This document shows, one piece after another, positions 34,890 through 44,610 of a stretch of 64,000 nucleotides of DNA. The stretch's first letter is position 1. Each line of letters begins with the position of its first letter. The position numbers were made by a program, and so were the translations under genes. Source of the stretch: Parasponia andersonii (taxonomy: Eukaryota > Streptophyta > Magnoliopsida > Rosales > Cannabaceae); NCBI GenBank assembly GCA_002914805.1, contig JXTB01000475.1, positions 174,649 through 238,648 on the forward strand. The letters run 5' to 3'. Below the pieces are notes generated by a model. That model ran no database searches. It had not been told where the DNA came from and saw only the letters and a list, made by a program, of their open reading frames with translations.

Positions 34890-35810
34890 TCGCATAATAA
34901 ATGCTCACACTATGGGACTCACGTCGCTCGTCGATAACCCGAGAAAACGTGCGAAGAGGAAATAGCTGCGCAACAAAAACTTGCCAGCAGACTTCAAAAA
35001 TGCTCGCACTATGGGACTCACGTCGCTCGTTGACGACCCGAGAAAATGTGCGAAGAGGAAATAGCTGTGCAACAAAAACTTGCCAGCAGATCTCAAAAAT
35101 GCTTGCACTATGGGACTCACGTCGCCCGTCGACGACCTGAGAAAATCTGCGAAGAGAAAATAGCTGTACAACAAAAACTTGCCAGCAGATCTCAAAAATG
35201 CTCGCACTATGGGACTCATGTCGCTCGTCGATGACCCGAGAAAACATGCGAAGAGGAAATAACTGTACAACAAAAACTTGCCACTAGACCTCAAAAATGC
35301 TCGCACTATGGGACTCACGTCGCTCGTTGACGACCCAAGAAAATGTGCGAAGAGGAAATAGATGTGCAACAAAAACTTGCCAGTAGACCTAAAAAATGCT
35401 CGCACTATGGGACTCACGTCGCTTGTCGACGATCCAAAAAAACGTGCGAAGAAGAAATAGCTGCGCAACAAAAACTTACCAGCATATCTCAAAAATGCTC
35501 ACACTATGGGACTCACGTCGCTCGTCGACGACTCGAGAAAATGTGCGAAGAGGAAACCACTGTGCAACCAAAAACTTGCCAGCAGATCTCAAAAATGCTC
35601 ATACTATGGGAATCACGTCGCTCATTGATGGCCCGAGAAAATGTAAGAAGAAGAAACTGCTCTGCAATCAAAAACTTGCCAGCAGACCTCAAAAACGATC
35701 GTACTCTGGGAATCGAGTCGTGCAATAAAATATTTGTCGATGACCCAAGAAAACATACGAAGAGAAAGAGGGTGTGCAACTCAAAAGCTTGCCAGCGGAC
35801 CCCCTAAGGA
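34890..35810 (+). repeat. Nine-unit 99-bp tandem array in the Tat 3' region
   Basis: The word TATGGGACTC (or close) recurs at 34911, 35010, 35109, 35208, 35307, 35406, 35505, 35605 and 35705: seven or eight units of 99-100 bp and an increasingly diverged end. Each unit has CGTCGCTCGT, GACCCGAGAAAA, TGCGAAGAGGAAATA and AAAACTTGCCAGCAG. Because 99 is divisible by three, long ORFs stay open on both strands. These are artefacts of the period and not supported genes. Such arrays are known in the 3' regions of Ogre/Tat elements. Confidence 0.92.
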
Positions 35811-36573
35811 ACAGTTTTAGCTACATGAAGAGCTAAAGGAAAGCAGGGTCGAGATCCACCCGTTGGAAGTGGACCCTCCCTAAGGAATGTTTTGGCTACA
35901 CGAAGAGCTAAAGGGAAATAGACTCTAGCCAGGGGATGATTTATTTTTGCATGATCAGGGTGTGAACGGATTTGGAGTCTACCCGTTGGAAGTAGTACAG
36001 AACCAGACCAAACGTGAAGATAGAAATCAAGATTAAAACCTGTTTATTATGTCCTAAAAATACAAAGCACGCGGTTAATAGTGGTGAGCACTCATGAACC
36101 CTACTTGCGGGATACAGGTCTAGAGCAGACTCTTAAGGAGACGTCGGAGTGATAATGCCCTATTTGTTCCTAGTAAGAGCCAAGCCCAGGCCTTCTCCTT
36201 TGCAACGACGAGTCCAAACAATGGTCGACCAATCCTTGGAGCTGGTTCCGAGCACGGTCCCACTTGGGGTCAGAAAAATCTAGCCACACGTGCGGGTCGA
36301 ACTCTGCCAAAACAAGTTATAAAAAGAGTTATGCCTCCATGAAACCGGATGATTCGAAACTTGCACCCCTATCTCCAGAACTAATCTTGGCAGTCATACC
36401 CGAGGAAGACTCACTAATAGTCCGAAATCGAGTCCATACAATTATTTATACAGACCGTCGGACGCGGTCAACAAAGAAAAAGAAAACATACTAAAGAGAA
36501 TTGCACGGTTCTTATTATTTGTTCGAAGGATTACAACGAAGGTCAGCATTACAAATGTACAAAGTTAGAGACC
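35809..36573. other. Tat 3' region between the array and the antisense ORF
   Basis: A roughly 70-bp duplicate (35809-35878 and 35879-35940) shares GCTACA-GAAGAGCTAAAGG and CCGTTGGAAGT. The rest is likely the 3' untranslated part of the antisense gene, whose stop is at about 36574. No gene is supported on the plus strand. Confidence 0.5.
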
Positions 36574-36858
36574 CTAGTTACCTCCGTCCATGGGAGCGCG
36601 GCTAGTCCTGGCACTTGGACCGGCCCCGGTGGAGGGTGGCGTGGCAGGGTCAGATTTGTCACTAGATACAATGACCACGCCGGACCCTTCACCGGTTGAG
36701 ACCCCAAGGCTAGGCTGAATGTCAAAGGCATTCGGAGTTCGATCTGGCAGACCAAAAGTGGGGATAAGCTCTATGGCACCAAGAGCAGATGTAGAGGGCC
36801 CATCCTTTTCCGCGGCAAGCATCTCCAGCACGTCAGCTGGGTACGTGATACTGATCTC

Positions 36859-37464
36859 GTCCCCGAGCTGCTGCATGTAGTGCTTGACGGAGTAATGGTC
36901 CATCTCGATGCCTTTCTGATCGTCAAATTGGTCTAGCTCACCACCTCAGCGTGGCTTTCAAACTCTCTATTCTCCCAGCCAGACCTGTAACTTTCTGCAG
37001 AAAGGACGTCTACCTGCCTCAGGTACCTTGTTTTTAATTTCTCTGCGTCCACCAGCCTATCCTTCAGCACCGGCAACCTGAGCTCCGCCTGCCGCTGCGA
37101 TAAGTCGACTAATAAAGCGTTAATACCAGCGAGGTCCTCGCAGTGTTTACAAGACATCTCCACCTAAGCACCCACCAGATTTTTGTGTTCCAAAAAGAGA
37201 TATTGGTTTACCTCATGAGACCGGTCAAGTCTGCGTTGCAGAGAGTGGGCCTCTAGCTTGGTTGTCGCCTTGGCTTTTCTCGCTTCCTTGGTGTCTTCAA
37301 CAGCCTTGTCACGAGCAATGAAGGCCAGTCTCATCTCTGCCCCCGCGCTCTGTAACTCTTGCTCCTTGATCCTCAGCTCACCCTGGGCTAGTCTGGTGGC
37401 TTTGGATTGGGCAAGTTTGTCAGCCTCCGCCTGAGCCAGTCTCGCAGCCAGCTCCTCGCGTCTG
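36859..37464 (-). repeat. 606-bp tandem duplication within the antisense ORF, copy 1
   Basis: Starts GTCCCCGAGCTGCTGCATG and repeats at 37465. It covers the coiled coil and the DHYSVKHYMQQLG stretch. Many single-base differences from copy 2, and a one-base loss near 36932, show the duplication is old and genuine, unlike the 565-bp repeat. Confidence 0.88.
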
Positions 37465-38072
37465 GTCCCCGAGCTGTTGCATGTAGTGCTTGATGGAGTA
37501 ATGGTCCCTCTCGATGCCTTTCTGATCGTCAAATTGGTCTGGCGTCACCACCTCAGCATGGCTTTCAAACTCTCTATTCTCCAAGCCAGACCTGCAACTT
37601 TCCGCAGAAAAGGACGTCCACCTGCCTCTGGTACCTTGTTTTTAATTTCTCCGCATCTGCCAGCCTATCCTTCAGCGCCGCCAACCTGAGCTCTGCCTAC
37701 CGCTGTGATAAGTCGACCAATAATGCGTTAATACCAGCAAGGTCCTCGCAGTGTTTACGAGACATCTCCACCTGAGCACCCATCAGATTTTTGTGATCCA
37801 AAAAGAGATATTGGTTTACCTCATGGGACCGGTCAAGTCTGCATTGCAGAGAATGGGCCTCTAGCTTAGCTGTCACCTCGGCTTTTCTCGCTTCCTTGGC
37901 GTCTTTAACAACCTTGTCATGAGCAATGAAGGCCAGTCCTATCTCTGCCCCCGCGCTCTGTAACTCTTGCTCCTTGATCCTCAGCTCACCCTGGGCCAGT
38001 CTGGTGGCTTCGGATTGGGCAAGTTTATCAGCCTCCGCCTGAGCCAGTCTCATAGCCAGCTCCTCGCGTCTG
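37465..38072 (-). repeat. 606-bp tandem duplication within the antisense ORF, copy 2
   Basis: About 608 bp, with an extra A near 37607 and an intact GCTCAGGTG where copy 1 has the TAG stop GCTTAGGTG (near 37167). Confidence 0.88.
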
Positions 38073-40336
38073 GTCCTCTCGACACTCAGAGAGTGAACCA
38101 CCATGCTGCTGACCCTCGCCTCCTCAAGGCTCCGATATATATTGAAGTCAGACCTCAATTCGGTGAGGACGGCCTCGCTACGCTCGTCTAGTGTAGAGCG
38201 GGAACTCAGCTCCTCGGTCAGATCCCTGACACGAAAAGAGTAGAAAGAATAGATGGCAGATAGTTGCAAGTTAAATAATAAAAGAGGAGTCAGCGTTTAG
38301 CAAAGATGTTGAAAAATATAGAAGTAACCGAGTGGAATAAATATGCGCAAAAGTGTGGTTGCTAACGAGCTCGACATTCTCCAAAGAGAGCGCCTTCAGC
38401 TCCGGCTCTACGGCTTGAACCTCCCTTTGGGTATCGCCTGCACCTGGGGAACACGGCCCCGCCCCGCTGGCTGTAAGGGCACCCTCTCCGCCAGCCGGGC
38501 ACGCCTCCGAGGCAATGGCAATAGGGACTGAGGGAAGTCCGGAGCCATCAGGAGCACCATCGGCCACGGTGGGAGGCGATGCATCTCCTTTGGGTAAGCC
38601 GCTGCGTGCCGACCGTTTTCTCCTTAGAAGGGTCAGCGTCGCCCCATCGTCTTCACTGTCAGACAAGAGGGCGACCCTGCCCCTCTTCTCCACCCGGCCC
38701 TCTTCTTCGTTGGACGAGCCGACCTCGCATTGCCGCTTTGTAGGGACTGGGGGAGGGGAGGATAGTCTAGATTTTAATCTCAGAGCTTCCTCTACTGAGC
38801 TCGGCGATCTCTCCACCGAGGCTAACAGCGCTCTATTTCGAACCGGAGTCAGGGGTGGAGGAGATTGCTGCAGCAGACCCCCCAGCCGGGCTCGGCGTCA
38901 TCTCTTCCCCCAGCGCGATCCGTGTGGCAGACGGTCCCCCAGATGGAGTTCCGCCTATATCGAAGCGAGGGACCGCTGGCATTTCACCTCCCGAAAGCAC
39001 TACGAGGCGCCAGCCAGCAGGTGCCTTGGTACGAGCCTTGTGTGCCGCGGCTCCCCCCTTGACGGTGAGGGGTCAGCCAAGAGGCCTCTCTCAGAACTTG
39101 CGGAGAACAAATAACATGTTTAACTCACGGCCACAATCCGACCCACGAAACTCGAGGATGCGAAAACGAACTCACCCTTAGCCTTCTTGGGGGCAGCGGC
39201 CTCCTCACTGCGGAGCCTGACACACTCCGCGGCCACAAGCCTCACGGCCTCCTCGAGCTCGTGGCTAGACGGCGCCACCAGGTTGTTAGAGCCCGCTAAT
39301 TGGCTTGAAGCCGTAACCTGCCGATCCACCATGGCAATTCTGTCATGCTCATCCCGGCGGAATCGGTTTAGGACAGAGGCGTCAAGTCGGCTCCACATGT
39401 GCTTGGTGATGACCCAGGTATCCAGAGGAAATGGGAGGTATGACACCATTCTGGGCATCATGTTCATCACCAAGGGGTTGAGGACGGCTTGGATGTGCCG
39501 GCAATCCCCGGGAGATCCGAAGATGATTATCCCCTCCAGGCTTTTGAGCCACCCCGCTGACAAATGCGGCTTGAACCTACTCTCTTCTGCTGAGGCTGCA
39601 CACGATAAAATAACGTCAGCAATAATAGACAGGGAGAATACAGACTCAAAAATTACGACATGGCACTTACTCTGCAGGAAGGCTAAGAGAACTTGGAAGT
39701 GCTCGCCGTTCACCCAAGGGGAGTACCACGCCCCTCTAACGGCGTATAGCCTGGCGTGGGAGTCCCATTGTTTGTCCGACCACGGTAAGTCCCAGAAGAT
39801 GTGATGTCCTGGTAGTAGTTAGAGGTAGAAGGTGGGGTAGGAGCCTTTCTTGGGGATGAGGATAAGTTTATAAGCATAAAAGACCACCTCTAGGTCAAAA
39901 TGCATGTTATAGATAACTGACAGGGTGGAAAGCTCCATCAGAATCATGATCCTATTTGCATTCAGCTGCATCGGATGGATTCCTGTCAGAGCAAAGAATT
40001 GGTGGATCATGGGAGGAAGAGGGAATCGCAGCCAATCCAGATGATTTTTGCCCAGGATGATGGAACCGTCGGGGGCACAAGGACGAAGATACTAGTCCGC
40101 AGGGCCCTCAACCCGTTTTAGTGTCACTCCTCTGGGGAGGCAGAGCCGCCTCCTCAGTGAATCCAGCTCTAAATCCACAACGAGGCACAATTCCTGATTT
40201 TGACTTGAAGCCATTGTTCCGAAATATGACTAAAAGAGTAAAAGTCTTTAAAGAGGAAGGAAGCGGAAACCCTAGGATTTTATGAGGCTAGAATGATTGA
40301 AGATTTTAGTAAAGTGGCAAACGAACGCAATTGCAG

Positions 40337-40344
40337 CTTTTATA
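40337..40344 (-). promoter_or_regulatory. TATA box of the antisense ORF
   Basis: TATAAAAG on the minus strand, about 125 bases before the ATG at 40214, in CCTTTATAAAAGCTGC. It suggests the antisense gene has its own promoter, independent of the LTR. Confidence 0.5.
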
Positions 40345-40535
40345 AAGGGGAAGCCTAAGAATTTTTCTGGAAAAGGGGAGAATGAGGGAGACCAAACAGT
40401 CGGAACTTCAAAATTCAAACAGATTTCGTGATATGGGATGGCGTGCCTCCGTATCGGTAAGAGGGGAACCACGTGCATCCCCCAGATTGGAGGAATGGAG
40501 AGACGATTTCCTCACTTGATGGATACGAATCCGTC

Positions 40536-40555
40536 AAGTAGGGAAATGGGGGCAG
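40536..40555 (+). other. Polypurine tract of the Tat element
   Basis: AAGTAGGGAAATGGGGGCAG ends one base before the right LTR start TGTTGCACCC. It is long and G-rich, as plus-strand primer tracts are. Confidence 0.85.
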
Positions 40556-40556
40556 T

Positions 40557-41273
40557 TGTTGCACCCGTTCCCAAGCCATACGCCACGTGGATGGCCGAGC
40601 GGTTGAACAGGTCACAAAAGAGGTCTACCATCTGACAGGTATCGAGAGTGATTAGTTAAAGTCCACGTGGGTCGCACATGATCTCACAATCGGCCATTGG
40701 GCCATCCGAAGTTAGGGCCGAGCCCATCACATATCCTGGATAGTCTTGGCCCAGTCCGACCCTTACCTCAACAGCTGGGGGTGTCAGAAACCTCAAGGGT
40801 CTTCCACCTGAATACAATGGCCCTTACCTCAACAGTTGGGGGGTCGAAAGTACCAAGGGTCTTTTACCTGAATACAATGAAAAGCAACTCACGACTCCAG
40901 ACCCAGATAGAGCATTTAATGCGATCCTAGGTAGGCGTGCGTAAGGGGCAAGCCATCCTGACAAAACGACGATTTACCTGAATCTCACCCCTGACAGATT
41001 CAAGCCGTAGGAGGCGACGGAAATCAGGCTACGGCGATACAGAGGAGATCACGGAAATCTCGGCCCGTGACTTCTGAAAAAGACTTTGAGCAGAAAGGTA
41101 CTCAGTCCTGAGATTGAGACCCGCATGGTTCACGATCTCAGGACTATACATATATGAGTCAAGCGTTCCCGAGAGGGGCATGTACGCTTAAAAAAAAAAG
41201 AGGAGTATATAAAAAAGCTTAAGAGCAAGAAACAAACATATACTCATACAGATTTAATTCCTTGCTACCCAAA
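40557..41273 (+). repeat. 3' LTR of the Tat element (truncated by gap)
   Basis: 717 visible bases match 27431-28146 of the 5' LTR with scattered differences. The remaining ~175 bases and the right target duplication would fall in the N gap. Confidence 0.9.
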
Positions 41274-41943
41274 NNNNNNNNNNNNNNNNNNNNNNNNNNN
41301 NNNNNNNNNNNNNNNNNNNNNNNNNNNNNNNNNNNNNNNNNNNNNNNNNNNNNNNNNNNNNNNNNNNNNNNNNNNNNNNNNNNNNNNNNNNNNNNNNNNN
41401 NNNNNNNNNNNNNNNNNNNNNNNNNNNNNNNNNNNNNNNNNNNNNNNNNNNNNNNNNNNNNNNNNNNNNNNNNNNNNNNNNNNNNNNNNNNNNNNNNNNN
41501 NNNNNNNNNNNNNNNNNNNNNNNNNNNNNNNNNNNNNNNNNNNNNNNNNNNNNNNNNNNNNNNNNNNNNNNNNNNNNNNNNNNNNNNNNNNNNNNNNNNN
41601 NNNNNNNNNNNNNNNNNNNNNNNNNNNNNNNNNNNNNNNNNNNNNNNNNNNNNNNNNNNNNNNNNNNNNNNNNNNNNNNNNNNNNNNNNNNNNNNNNNNN
41701 NNNNNNNNNNNNNNNNNNNNNNNNNNNNNNNNNNNNNNNNNNNNNNNNNNNNNNNNNNNNNNNNNNNNNNNNNNNNNNNNNNNNNNNNNNNNNNNNNNNN
41801 NNNNNNNNNNNNNNNNNNNNNNNNNNNNNNNNNNNNNNNNNNNNNNNNNNNNNNNNNNNNNNNNNNNNNNNNNNNNNNNNNNNNNNNNNNNNNNNNNNNN
41901 NNNNNNNNNNNNNNNNNNNNNNNNNNNNNNNNNNNNNNNNNNN
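41274..41943. other. Assembly gap, 670 N
   Basis: A run of Ns. It hides the end of the Tat LTR and the start of a MITE copy. Confidence 1.
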
Positions 41944-42175
41944 TTTACTTATATATATATTTTATATATATTGTTTTTTAGTTGTTGGATCATTATCTAA
42001 AATCTACTATAATTTGAGTAGTAGGAAAAAAATATATAACATTTATTATTTAATATTTTTCTCTGTTTAACTTTTATTATGAAAAGAATGTATGATGAAT
42101 TTTAATTAAGCAAGAAAATATTTATGTAAAAAGAATAAAAATAAATAAATAAACTCCTTCTGAATTAGTGTTCTT
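41944..42175. mobile_element. MITE family 1, partial copy at gap edge
   Basis: It shares with 49803-50026 the order GTTGGATCATTATCTAA, TTATTATTTAATATTTTTCT, a TATGAAAAGAATGT-type stretch and ATGAATTTTA. It ends in GAATTAGTGTTC, a decayed form of the family end TGGATTAGTGCCC. The left end lies in the gap. Confidence 0.6.
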
Positions 42176-43949
42176 GTCTGAATTCAGTTTCTAAATCTGC
42201 TTCCATATCTAACGTTTCCGTCTCAATTTGAACAAACCAATAAGGATCGAAACTAATAGAAGAAACATAATGTGACATATAATAGTCAAAGACCATATTG
42301 GGATCACGATCATATTTGGGACATTTTAATAGTGAAAGACCAAAGTTTAGATTATTATTAAGAACTAATCACACGATTAGCATTTTTCTCTTTCCATGTC
42401 TAACAGAAGAATATGAACATTTTTTTCTTTTTTTTTTTAAAAAAGAAGAAGAAAGGACATGATCAGTTACTGAGTTAGTCCTTATAAAAATATAGGCTTG
42501 AGCTTGATTCTTTTTGCAGCTTTAACTTGTTTCCGTATCTCTCTTTTTCTGGCTGTATGACCGTTTAAACATAAAATAGAGGGTATTGAGGTCAAAACCT
42601 GCAAAGTAAGCAGTGATACGTACAAATGGTTTCAGTAAAGATTTTGGATTTGGTCTGAGAAAAAATAAAGGTTCAAAAAAATAAAGGAATAAAAAAATTG
42701 TTGTACTGTTGTTTTGATCTACGTGATTGATTGAGTCCACGGAATCACAAGCCCGAGTTGCCAAACAATCAGAAAATGCCAAACCCATCAACAGCATCGT
42801 ACTGGAGAGTACACTATTAATATTAGTCCGTGAATTCAGGTTCAGAAAAACAGAGAAATTAATATTGCATTTCTAGTTTTAACATAGTCAAGGATCTACT
42901 TTTGGTAAATGGTAGAAAATTGAAACTTTACCAAAAGAATCTTAAAGTAAAAGATCACTAACCAACAACAACGTTGAATTAGAGATTAAGCTATGTAGCT
43001 ATGAAAAGACACGTACGATCTGAATCATTGCTTTGTGTTGTCTTGAGATTAATAGACGTGGTAGCATTACATGTTTGCTTAAGATTTCTAAGTTGAATGG
43101 TCACATATTGATATGATATGTGATTAGGATTTGGAAACCATAATCAGTTATGATCATGATTACAGAGTGCCAAATATGCTAAATAGTCTTTTATTTGTAC
43201 AATTGGATTAAAATTAAGTATATTTAAGTACCTTGACTTATTTACTTCAAGCCTCTTTTTGAAGTTATAATGGTTTTTAACAACTAGAGTTGATCTCTTC
43301 CGTGCATCACGGATGTAAGACTGGAGTTTTACCCAGTGGGAAACTTACTAATTTTGACCTAACAAGACATATTGACGAAGGGTAAACCGCAAACATCATG
43401 CTTTTGAATTACCTTTAAAATCTTGGAAGATGTACTAAAACATCTAGTTTACAAATATATTATCTTAAAACACCATTAGATTTTAATTAATTTACATGTT
43501 CACATGCCAACTCTGAAATGCAGATGAACATATATACACGGAGTAACGAGGCCAAGGAGGAAGAGAGAGGTGCTACCATGCTTGTCAAGATTAGGTGATT
43601 TAGATGATTTGAAAACATGTTTAATATCAAACGATGTTATGATGAATCAGTTACAGATTTTGTGTCCGCTCTGGAATCAACAGACTATCAATCATAAATT
43701 CAGAAAGTTTACATATTTAGCAGTCCTCTACTTACAATATAAAGAGTGCTAAAATCATTATCTAATATGTTATGTTAATATCATGGGACACCACTAATAT
43801 TTAATACTATATAAGATATAATAATTTTATTATTAATAATTATAATCAAGAAATTAATTTTATATAAATACTAAAATATAATTACAATCAACTCGTAATA
43901 AAATAACATTGTTAAGTGCATATATAATATCCCTTTAACATTACTTTTT
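42176..43949. other. Intergenic region upstream of the SAUR50-like gene
   Basis: AT-rich, no recognised gene. A small palindromic T-run/A-run lies at 42420-42450. The interval 43790-43920 is very AT-rich, with CACTAATATTTAATACTATA at its left side; it may be another decayed TIR element, but I see no clear ends. Confidence 0.45.
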
Positions 43950-43989
43950 TTGGAGGGTGAAAATCGGGGGAGTAGAGAGAAATCAAGAG

Positions 43990-44160
43990 AGAGAGGGGCC
44001 CATGTTGTCATTTGGAGGGCCAACAAGGAAGAGAAAACCCAATGGGCCTGGCTCCCACCATGTCCTTCCACGCATGCACATACCCCAAAACACCCGTGGT
44101 ATGTATTGTGCCCCTACTCTCCACGTCATCTCTCTCTCAACCCCCAACCTTTCATAAATA
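43990..44160 (+). promoter_or_regulatory. Promoter region of the SAUR50-like gene
   Basis: CATAAATA at 44153-44160 is a likely TATA box, about 130 bases before the ATG, with a CT-rich leader between. Upstream are GGGGCCCAT (about 43996), TGGGCC (about 44043) and CACGTCA (about 44122), matching TCP/site II and ACGT-type elements. Assignment of binding proteins is inference. Confidence 0.45.
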
Positions 44161-44286
44161 CCCCTTTGATCTCCTCCACTACACACCACCACAATCTTCT
44201 AAACTTTCTTCTTCATTTTTTTTTTTTTGTTTCTCTCTTTACACTCGTACCCATCTGTCCTTATTTTTCTTTCCCAAGACCCAAAA

Positions 44287-44610
44287 ATGGCCATAAGAAA
44301 ACCAAACAAGCTGCCACAAACCGCAGTCCTAAAGCAAATCCTCAAGAGATGTTCAAGCTTGGGAAAGAAAAATAATAACAATGGGTATGACGAAGATGGG
44401 CTTCCTCTTGATGTCCCAAAAGGTCATTTCGCAGTCTACGTTGGAGAAAACAGAACGAGGTACATTGTTCCCATCTCGTTCCTGACTCACCCCGAGTTTC
44501 AAACCCTGCTTCGCCGAGCCGAAGAGGAGTTTGGCTTCGATCACGAAATGGGTCTCACCATCCCTTGTGAGGAAGTGGTTTTTCGCTCTCTAACCTCCAT
44601 GCTCAGATGA
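44287..44610 (+). CDS. SAUR family protein, SAUR50-like
   Basis: A single-exon 107-residue protein. I chose the ATG at 44287, rather than the in-frame one at 44227, because [19 protein letters not shown] is the conserved start of this subgroup and the upstream part is CT-rich leader. After a variable stretch with several Asn, the SAUR domain covers about residues 39-103: [48 protein letters not shown] and FRSLTSML. Known of this clade: such proteins bind PP2C.D phosphatases and promote expansion growth, for example in light-exposed cotyledons. It belongs to a different SAUR subgroup from the gene at 10455 (longer, HEMGL instead of HPMGGL), so the two are not a recent tandem pair. It looks functional. 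Confidence 0.95.
   Translation: MAIRKPNKLPQTAVLKQILKRCSSLGKKNNNNGYDEDGLPLDVPKGHFAVYVGENRTRYIVPISFLTHPEFQTLLRRAEEEFGFDHEMGLTIPCEEVVFRSLTSMLR

Larger units (their letters stand above)
36574..40214 (-). pseudogene. Antisense, intron-containing ORF of the Tat element (aORF-like)
   Basis: The ATG at 40214 (minus) opens MASSQNQELCLVVDLELD, continuing with PPMIHQFFALTGIHPMQL. Exons then include 39671-39804, 39176-39595, 38367-39096 and pieces down to 36574. Plausible GT-AG introns lie at 39596-39670, 39097-39175 and 38226-38366, short as in plant genes. The encoded protein has a globular N-terminal half of the putative plant transposon protein type and a long coiled coil (LAQAEADKLAQSEATRLAQ, KEQELQSAGAE). 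Extra antisense ORFs at this place are known for Tat elements such as Grande; the function is unknown. Stops near 40096 and 39820, small frameshifts and an internal 606-bp duplication show this copy is broken. Confidence 0.75.
27431..41273 (+). mobile_element. Ty3/gypsy Tat-lineage retrotransposon, large, inactive
   Basis: Direct LTRs (27431-28321 and 40557 into the gap) flank about 12.2 kb. Order on the plus strand: primer site, gag, protease, RT, a degenerate RNase H, a second RNase H with a full active site, and integrase. Then come a 6-kb 3' region with hairpins, a 99-bp tandem array and a long antisense ORF, and a strong polypurine tract. Two RNase H domains, the VDGGSS-type protease and the long 3' region with extra ORFs are traits of the Tat lineage (Ogre/Retand/Grande group). 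Many in-frame stops show it is dead. The right end and the right target duplication are hidden by Ns. Confidence 0.92.

Noticed and set aside
34774..35807. Long ORFs on both strands across the 99-bp array
   Set aside because: They stay open because the period is a multiple of three. No start context, motif or composition supports a protein.
34890..35810. CRISPR-like regular repeats
   Set aside because: The repeats are contiguous 99-bp units with no unique spacers, and they lie inside a plant retrotransposon.
38515..39804. Plus-strand ORFs of about 200 codons within the Tat 3' region
   Set aside because: They are shadows of the antisense gene: the minus strand shows coherent motifs and splice sites, the plus strand none.
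41262..41981. ORFs spanning the N gaps (also 61965-62678)
   Set aside because: They consist almost wholly of unknown residues.
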